A stretch of DNA of 25,471 bases from JAYPWI01 sp038135065 (lineage in GTDB: Bacteria; Actinomycetota; Acidimicrobiia; Acidimicrobiales; Poriferisodalaceae). The position numbers and the translations under genes were made by a program. Each line of letters opens with the position of its first letter. The first letter of the stretch is position 1. The notes under the pieces are model-generated. The model was not told the DNA's origin. It did not search any database and was given only the letters and a program-made list of their open reading frames with translations. The stretch lies in the NCBI GenBank assembly GCA_038135065.1, contig JAYPWI010000042.1:1-25471 (forward strand). The letters run 5' to 3'. This document shows, in pieces, positions 14,227-19,597 of this stretch.

Positions 14227-15579
14227 ATGGCTGATCCCTCCCCCTCAGCTCCCCGAGCCGACCCTGCGCCCGATCCGACCCTGTTCGACAAGGTGGTGAA
14301 CCTTTGCAAGCGGCGGGGCTTCGTCTTCCCGTCGGCCGAGATCTACGGTGGGTTCCGGTCCACCTACGACTACGGGCCCCTCGGCGTTCTGCTGCTGCGC
14401 AACGTCAAGGACGCGTGGTGGCGGTCCATGGTGCAACTCCGCACCGACGTGGTCGGACTCGATGCGGCCATCCTCAGCCCGCCCCAGGTGTGGGAAGCCT
14501 CGGGGCACCTGGCCAACTTCACCGATCCCCTCGTCGACTGCACGAACTGCAAGACCCGGCATCGCGAAGACCAACTCGAGGACCCCGAGCAGTGCCCGAC
14601 CTGCGGCAAGCGGGGAACCTTTACCGAGGCCCGAGCCTTCAACCTCATGTTCAAGACCCATGCCGGTCCCATCGAGGGGGCGGGGGCCGAGGTGTACCTG
14701 CGCCCGGAGACGGCTCAGGGCATGTTCATCAACTTCAAGAACATCCTCGAGACCAGCCGTAAACGGCCTCCCTTCGGCATCGCCCAGGTGGGCAAGTCGT
14801 TCCGCAACGAGATCACCCCCGGCAACTTCGTGTTCCGCACCCGGGAGTTCGAGCAGATGGAACTCGAGTTCTTCGTGCCCCCCGGCGAGGCGACCCAGTG
14901 GTACGAGTACTGGATGCAGGAGCGCTACGGGTGGTACCGGGGGCTCGGCATTCCCGAAGGCCTGCTCCGTCTGCGGGCCCACGACGCCGACGAGCTCAGC
15001 CACTACAGCTCGGGAACCTCCGACGTGGAGTTCCTGTTCCCCTGGGGGTGGGGCGAGCTCGAGGGCATCGCCAACCGGGGAGACTTCGATCTCACCCAGC
15101 ACGCCGAGCACTCGGGTCAGAAGCTCGAGTACTTCGACCAGGGTTCCGGGGAGCGGTACGTGCCCCATGTCATCGAGCCTGCGGCAGGGGCGACCCGGTC
15201 GATGATGGCCTTCCTGATGGCCGCGTACGCCGAGGAGCAGGTCAATGACGACACCCGCACCGTGCTGCGCCTCCATCCCCGGCTCGCCCCCTACAAGGTG
15301 GCCGTGCTGCCGCTATCGAAGAAAGAGGAACTGCTGCCCGTGGCCGAGGAGGTGCTGGGTCTGGTCCAACCCCATTGGATGGTCGACTACGACATCACCC
15401 AGGCCATCGGGCGCCGCTACCGCCGCCAGGACGAGATCGGCACCCCGCTGTGCGTGACCGTCGACTTCGATTCGCTCGAGGACCGTGCGGTCACCGTTCG
15501 CGAGCGTGACTCCATGGAGCAGGTCAGGGTGCCCATCGACGGCTTGGTCGAGCACCTGGCCGGTGCCCTGGCCCTATAG
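14227..15579 (+). CDS. glyS: Glycyl-tRNA synthetase, alpha2 dimer type
   Basis: A 450-residue class II aminoacyl-tRNA synthetase of the single-chain (eukaryote/actinobacteria-like) type. The N-terminal segment LCKRRGFVFPSAEIYGGF, followed by DYGPLG, holds motif 1. A zinc ribbon has C105, C108, C123 and C126. Motif 2 includes FRNEITPGNFVFRTREFEQMELEFF, here named only by its end residues R and F. Motif 3 is in the GATRSMMAFLMA region, and a C-terminal anticodon-binding domain follows at about 355-450. It attaches glycine to tRNA-Gly in the cytosol. ATG 14227 is chosen over longer in-frame starts because those overlap the divergent gene and because a -10 box lies 8 bases upstream. Its 3' end lies 6 bases from the end of the Rieske oxygenase gene. 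Confidence 0.96.
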   Translation: MADPSPSAPRADPAPDPTLFDKVVNLCKRRGFVFPSAEIYGGFRSTYDYGPLGVLLLRNVKDAWWRSMVQLRTDVVGLDAAILSPPQVWEASGHLANFTDPLVDCTNCKTRHREDQLEDPEQCPTCGKRGTFTEARAFNLMFKTHAGPIEGAGAEVYLRPETAQGMFINFKNILETSRKRPPFGIAQVGKSFRNEITPGNFVFRTREFEQMELEFFVPPGEATQWYEYWMQERYGWYRGLGIPEGLLRLRAHDADELSHYSSGTSDVEFLFPWGWGELEGIANRGDFDLTQHAEHSGQKLEYFDQGSGERYVPHVIEPAAGATRSMMAFLMAAYAEEQVNDDTRTVLRLHPRLAPYKVAVLPLSKKEELLPVAEEVLGLVQPHWMVDYDITQAIGRRYRRQDEIGTPLCVTVDFDSLEDRAVTVRERDSMEQVRVPIDGLVEHLAGALAL

Positions 15580-15585
15580 CCCTTC

Positions 15586-16971
15586 TCAGCCGATGCCCAA
15601 CACCTCGTCGAGGCGACGGTGGAAGTGGCGGATCCTGATCTCCTGGTAGTCGCTCAGCACGATGTGGTCGTGCCGGGCGGCCCGCAACCCCCGCTGCACC
15701 CGGGGCAGGTTGTCCATGTCCTGATCGATGACCATCCCCAGGGCCTCGAAGCCGGGGGCATGGGTCCACGACTCGCCTGGTTCCAGCCAGTGGGGGGTGG
15801 CCGTCTGCCACGAACCGTCGTCGGGGCGGGGGTGGATGAGCCACACCTCCATCAGGCACCGGTGGGGATCGTTCTCCCAGGGGCGGAAGCGGTACACGAT
15901 GGGGAGGGCATAGCCACCCCACGGAGCGAAGTTGGGGAAGACCAGGTATTGGATGCTGTCGAGCAGGGCCGCTTCGGATGCCTCGGGCAGGGTGGTCTGC
16001 CATTGGCGTTCGAGTGAGGCGCGGAACCGTTCGGCCAGCCACGGCCGAGCCACGACGTCGTCGGGCACATCGCGGCGGTCGATCTTGGGCAGCATCTTCT
16101 GGATGATGCTGGCCATCTCGCTGTCGCTCACCTGCCCGATCAGGTGAGTGGCCGGTAGCGCCATGGGCTGGACGAGGCGGCTCAGGTTGGGACCGAACAC
16201 GTCGTACATGCACTCGAAGTCGTTGGCGAAGCGCAGGGTGTGCTGGTGGGTGGTGGAGATGTGATAGCCCTCGAGGAAGGCTTCCTGGGTGACCTTCCAG
16301 TTGGCGTCGACCACCTGGCAGGCGTGGTGGGCCACATAGCGGTCGTCGAGCGGGTACGGAGCGAAGTGCTCGTCGAGAGGGCCTGCGAATGCGGCGAACG
16401 CATCGGCGTCTGGGTCGGGGTTGATCATGACGAAGCCGCCCCACACCGCGACCTGGGCTTCGGGTAGGCACAGGTCGCCTTGGGCCACGTGGGGGAAATC
16501 CCAGGAGGCGGGCATGCCGCGGAACGATCCGTCATGGTTCCAGGCAAAGCCATGGAAGGGGCACTTGAAGAACGAACCGTGGAAGGTGCCGGACTGGGTG
16601 TGGTCGCCACCGTCGACCAGGGTGGTGCCGCGGTGGAGGCACGAGTTGGCGAAGGCCCGCACCGCACCCGGACCCTCGGCGGCACAACGGACCACCACCC
16701 AGGACATGTCCCCGACCTCGTAGACCAGATGGTCGCCGACATCGGGAATGTGCTCGAGTCGACAGGCCATCTGCCAGACGGTGGGCCATAGGCGCTCGTT
16801 CTCGAGTTCGAGGAATTGCTGGGACACATACCGCTGCACATCGACCCGGTCGGCGTCGATCCAGTCGTAGCTCTGGGCGACCAGGGCGGCCGGTGGTGGG
16901 GTGGGGTCCTGAGCGACGACGCCCAGGTAGCCGGGACCTGGTGATCTGTGTGCTCCACGCTGGATCGCCAT
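15586..16971 (-). CDS. Rieske non-haem iron oxygenase, alpha subunit
   Basis: A 461-residue ring-hydroxylating oxygenase alpha subunit. The Rieske [2Fe-2S] ligands are C111, H113, C137 and H140 (CLHRG then KCPFHGF). The mononuclear iron site is in NWKVTQEAFLEGYHISTTH, with H237 and H242 as the two histidines and E234 at the place of the bridging acid that is Asp in naphthalene dioxygenase. That glutamate resembles the carnitine/choline oxygenase-like groups. The spacer between H113 and C137 is 23 residues, longer than the usual 15-17. No reductase, ferredoxin or beta subunit gene is in the window. ATG 16971 is preferred, with a GGGGG stretch just upstream. The substrate is unknown. It is divergent from the Asp-box propeller gene. 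Confidence 0.9.
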   Translation of the reverse strand: MAIQRGAHRSPGPGYLGVVAQDPTPPPAALVAQSYDWIDADRVDVQRYVSQQFLELENERLWPTVWQMACRLEHIPDVGDHLVYEVGDMSWVVVRCAAEGPGAVRAFANSCLHRGTTLVDGGDHTQSGTFHGSFFKCPFHGFAWNHDGSFRGMPASWDFPHVAQGDLCLPEAQVAVWGGFVMINPDPDADAFAAFAGPLDEHFAPYPLDDRYVAHHACQVVDANWKVTQEAFLEGYHISTTHQHTLRFANDFECMYDVFGPNLSRLVQPMALPATHLIGQVSDSEMASIIQKMLPKIDRRDVPDDVVARPWLAERFRASLERQWQTTLPEASEAALLDSIQYLVFPNFAPWGGYALPIVYRFRPWENDPHRCLMEVWLIHPRPDDGSWQTATPHWLEPGESWTHAPGFEALGMVIDQDMDNLPRVQRGLRAARHDHIVLSDYQEIRIRHFHRRLDEVLGIG

Positions 16972-17029
16972 CGAACCCCCGGTCGTCGCTCGCCACGCCT
17001 GCGGTCCACACGCAGCCCCGCTGCAGACG

Positions 17030-17035
17030 ATCGTA
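17030..17035 (-). promoter_or_regulatory. Possible -10 box for the Rieske oxygenase gene
   Basis: The minus-strand sequence is TACGAT, about 58 bases upstream of the ATG at 16971. The same hexamer occurs on the plus strand at 17080-17085, upstream of the divergent gene. Confidence 0.35.
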
Positions 17036-17079
17036 GTGGGCTGACCGGATCTGTAGCGGCGGGCCAAGCGTCGGGAAAG

Positions 17080-17085
17080 TACGAT
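17080..17085 (+). promoter_or_regulatory. Possible -10 box for the Asp-box propeller gene
   Basis: TACGAT is followed by about 22 bases that include a strong purine-rich ribosome binding site (AGGGGAAGGGGAG) before the ATG at 17108. Unlike several neighbours, this gene would therefore have a leader. Confidence 0.4.
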
Positions 17086-17107
17086 CACGCCAGGGGAAGG
17101 GGAGACG

Positions 17108-18106
17108 ATGAGCGAGTACGTGATCGGTGTGGGCACCGTGGGCGCCGGGTTGTGGGTGAGCTACAACTCGGGTCAGAAGTGGCGTCACATCTTCAGGGGC
17201 CCCGAACCGGAGGGCAACGTCCGTGCCCTGGCGGTGAGCCCGCACCAGGACGGGGTGATCTGGGCCTCGCTCGACCGCCATGGGTTGTTCCGCTCCGAGG
17301 ACAACGGGGGCAACTGGCTCCCGGTGGCCGAGGGATTCGAGACGGACATCTGGTCGATCGGTCTCGACCCCCACGACGCGGACCGGGTGTACGTCGGGAT
17401 CCGTCCCGGGGTGGCCTGCTCCTCCGACGGAGGCGACACGTTCGAGCAGTTGAACACCTCGATCTCGCCGACCTGTCCCATCGGGGTGCCCCGCACCACC
17501 AACATCGTCGTCGACCCCCACAACGCCGACCGGGTGTGGGCGTCGGTCGAGGTGGATGGTCTGCATCGCTCAGACGATCGGGGGGCCACCTGGGCTTCGC
17601 TGGGGGAGCTCGGTCAGTCCGAGTTCTACAACGACGTCCACGGGTTCACCCTGCGCGACACCGACGAGGGGACCGAGCTGCTGGTCACCTCACCCTTCGG
17701 GCTGGGTCGCTCCGCCGACGACGGTGGGTCGTGGGACTGGCACGAGTTCGGTGGCTTCGAGGGCTCAAAGTTCGAGTTTGCCTACTGCCGCTGCGTCAGG
17801 GTCATCCCCTCGGCGTCGGGCCACGGACAGGACACCATCATCGTGTGCGTCGGGGACTACATCCCCGGCGGGGTCGGGGCCCTGGAGATCAGCGAAGACG
17901 GCGGGGCGACGTGGCGGAGGGAAGCCTTGCCCGTGACCCCGAACTCCACCATGTACTGGCTGGCCACCCACCCCGACCTCCCCGAGACCATCGTGGCCTC
18001 GTCGGTGTTCGGGCAGGTATACGTGTCCGACGACCTGGCCCGATCGTGGCGCAAGGTGGATCGGGAGTTCGGCGAGATCCGGGCGCTCAGCCTCACCCCC
18101 GCCTGA
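17108..18106 (+). CDS. Asp-box (BNR) beta-propeller protein
   Basis: A 332-residue protein made almost wholly of Asp-box repeats of the form S-x-D/N-x-G-x-x-W/F. I count seven, at 18-25 (SYNSGQKW), 63-70 (SEDNGGNW), 105-112 (SSDGGDTF), 155-162 (SDDRGATW), 202-209 (SADDGGSW), 262-269 (SEDGGATW) and 307-314 (SDDLARSW). One per blade predicts a seven-bladed propeller similar to sortilin/VPS10 or Ycf48-like proteins. No signal peptide or membrane helix is visible, so it is expected in the cytosol, unlike sialidases. No sialidase arginine triad can be assigned, so I do not call it an enzyme. It stands between, and divergent or convergent to, the two oxygenase genes and has a strong ribosome binding site before ATG 17108. 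A scaffold or substrate-handling role is only a guess. Confidence 0.85.
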   Translation: MSEYVIGVGTVGAGLWVSYNSGQKWRHIFRGPEPEGNVRALAVSPHQDGVIWASLDRHGLFRSEDNGGNWLPVAEGFETDIWSIGLDPHDADRVYVGIRPGVACSSDGGDTFEQLNTSISPTCPIGVPRTTNIVVDPHNADRVWASVEVDGLHRSDDRGATWASLGELGQSEFYNDVHGFTLRDTDEGTELLVTSPFGLGRSADDGGSWDWHEFGGFEGSKFEFAYCRCVRVIPSASGHGQDTIIVCVGDYIPGGVGALEISEDGGATWRREALPVTPNSTMYWLATHPDLPETIVASSVFGQVYVSDDLARSWRKVDREFGEIRALSLTPA

Positions 18107-18113
18107 CCCGAAC

Positions 18114-19538
18114 TCAGCTGCCTGGTAGGGGGGTCGAGCGGTCCCAGCCGCCCATAGCCTGGTCCAGCAGTGCAGTGGCCTCCTCGAAGCGCCAGGTGCG
18201 GCGCAGATGGGCGGCCGAGACGGTGGGCGCCCCCGCATAGAACATCTCGTACTGGTGGTGCCGCGCTGCGAACTCCGACCCGACCACGTCCCAGGCCAGG
18301 CGGTAGAGCTTCACCCGTTCTTCTGCGCTGATCTCCGGCGACGATCCGTGGCGGACCAGGTCGGGGTGGTCGATGGCGGCCACCGACGAGGGGAGGTCGA
18401 TCAACTGGCTGGAGGTGAGAGATCTCAGCAGGTGCAGGGCCCTCGGGTAGATCTCCGCCTGCCGCGACATCGCGGCGTAGAGGTACCGCTTGTCGGGCAC
18501 CATCACCCCGGCCGCATCGGGCTGGGCTCCGTATTCAGCGGCCAGCACATGGGCTTCGACCCCAGCGGTCAGCGCCCCGAGTTCGGCCAGATCGGCCAGG
18601 GCGCCTGCGCTGTCCCGGGCCCCGGACACGTCGATGATCCGATGGGCGAGCCCCAGCATGAACCGCAGCTTCACGGCCAGTCGGATCTGGGCCTGGAGGT
18701 TGCCCAGTGTGTGGGCCGAGGTGTGGTGGAACTGGGCCGCGGTCGCTGCCCTGTCCCCGACGATCAGGACCTGCTCCCACGGCACCCTGACGTTGTCGAA
18801 CACCACCAAGCCGTCGGTTTCGTCGAAGCGGGTGGACAGGGGAGCGTCGAAGACGGAGGTCTGGGCGCCGTAGGGATTGCGGCAGTGCAGACGAAGACCG
18901 TCGGTGGCGACGGGCACCACGAAGGACAGGGCATGGTCGTCCATGCCCTCGGCCAGGGGCGGGATACAGCTGACGAACAGCCAATCGGAGACCGCGGTGC
19001 CGGTGCCCAGGATGAGGTCACCGTCGACGACCATCCCCTCTGCGTCCTGGTCGACGACTCGGACTTGGGTGACCGGGCCTCCCTCGGCCCGGCGCGAGCG
19101 GTCGATGGACGGTGGGATGATCACGTAGCTCACGTACAGGTCGCGCTGGGCGGCCTCTCGCCACAGGTCACAGGCCACACCGGCCCGCTCACCGAACACC
19201 GACGGGTCACCGGCGAACCCGGCGAAGAACGAGGCGACGTGGTCGGGGCCGCGTCCCACGAACCCGCAGGTGCGCTCGGCGAGGCGTTCGCTGGCCCGGC
19301 GCCTGTCTGCCAGGTCGTCGCGGGTGCGGGGGGTGTGCCACCACATGGCAGCGTCGTGTTGCGACCCGGGGAGGCAGCGACGCAGGTCGGGTTGTCCACC
19401 GATCTCGACAAGGTCGCCGATGGTGTCCACGATCCCCGCGAAGAGGGGATGGCGGCCAACGTCGATCACCTCGCCGTCGAGGTACACGGCCCGTCCGTCG
19501 GCCAGGGAACTCCGGTGGTCCGATGCCGAGCGGGACAT
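18114..19538 (-). CDS. 4-hydroxyphenylacetate 3-hydroxylase (HpaB) family flavin monooxygenase
   Basis: A 474-residue protein with the HpaB/HsaA/PvcC-type acyl-CoA-dehydrogenase fold. Recognisable elements are DGRAVYLDGE near the N-terminus, RTCGFVGRGPDHVASFFAG at 89-107 (family core R-x-P-D-H), VSYVIIPPSIDRSR, then the middle beta domain with VVFDNVRVPWEQVL, and the C-terminal helical domain. These enzymes hydroxylate a phenol ortho to its hydroxyl group using FADH2 supplied by a separate reductase (HpaC-like), and no reductase gene is in the window. Some relatives are dehydratases such as 4-hydroxybutyryl-CoA dehydratase; I see no iron-sulfur ligand set to favour that. ATG 19538 follows a TAGGGT box at 6 bases, so the mRNA is probably leaderless. 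It is divergent from the dikinase-like gene. Confidence 0.88.
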   Translation of the reverse strand: MSRSASDHRSSLADGRAVYLDGEVIDVGRHPLFAGIVDTIGDLVEIGGQPDLRRCLPGSQHDAAMWWHTPRTRDDLADRRRASERLAERTCGFVGRGPDHVASFFAGFAGDPSVFGERAGVACDLWREAAQRDLYVSYVIIPPSIDRSRRAEGGPVTQVRVVDQDAEGMVVDGDLILGTGTAVSDWLFVSCIPPLAEGMDDHALSFVVPVATDGLRLHCRNPYGAQTSVFDAPLSTRFDETDGLVVFDNVRVPWEQVLIVGDRAATAAQFHHTSAHTLGNLQAQIRLAVKLRFMLGLAHRIIDVSGARDSAGALADLAELGALTAGVEAHVLAAEYGAQPDAAGVMVPDKRYLYAAMSRQAEIYPRALHLLRSLTSSQLIDLPSSVAAIDHPDLVRHGSSPEISAEERVKLYRLAWDVVGSEFAARHHQYEMFYAGAPTVSAAHLRRTWRFEEATALLDQAMGGWDRSTPLPGS

Positions 19539-19544
19539 GGCGGA

Positions 19545-19550
19545 ACCCTA
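19545..19550 (-). promoter_or_regulatory. Predicted -10 box, leaderless (HpaB-family gene)
   Basis: Read on the minus strand this is TAGGGT, 6 bases before the ATG at 19538, with no room for a ribosome binding site. Confidence 0.45.
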
Positions 19551-19562
19551 CAGCGCGGCCTC

Positions 19563-19568
19563 TACCAT
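19563..19568 (+). promoter_or_regulatory. Possible -10 box (dikinase-like gene)
   Basis: TACCAT is followed by a leader of roughly 23 bases with a G-rich ribosome binding site (GGGGAAGGGGGGAG) before the ATG at 19598. It is back to back with the HpaB-family promoter. Confidence 0.4.
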
Positions 19569-19597
19569 CGAGGTCGTTGGGGAAGGGGGGAGCCGCC

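Noticed and set aside
14245..15276. A 343-codon minus-strand open frame inside glyS
   Set aside because: It lies opposite conserved class II synthetase motifs and has shadow-frame composition.
15586..19538. The oxygenase/propeller block as a recent mobile insertion
   Set aside because: There are no flanking repeats, integrase, transposase or tRNA junction, and base composition looks like the surroundings. Insertion into the housekeeping order is plausible but not recent by any visible sign.
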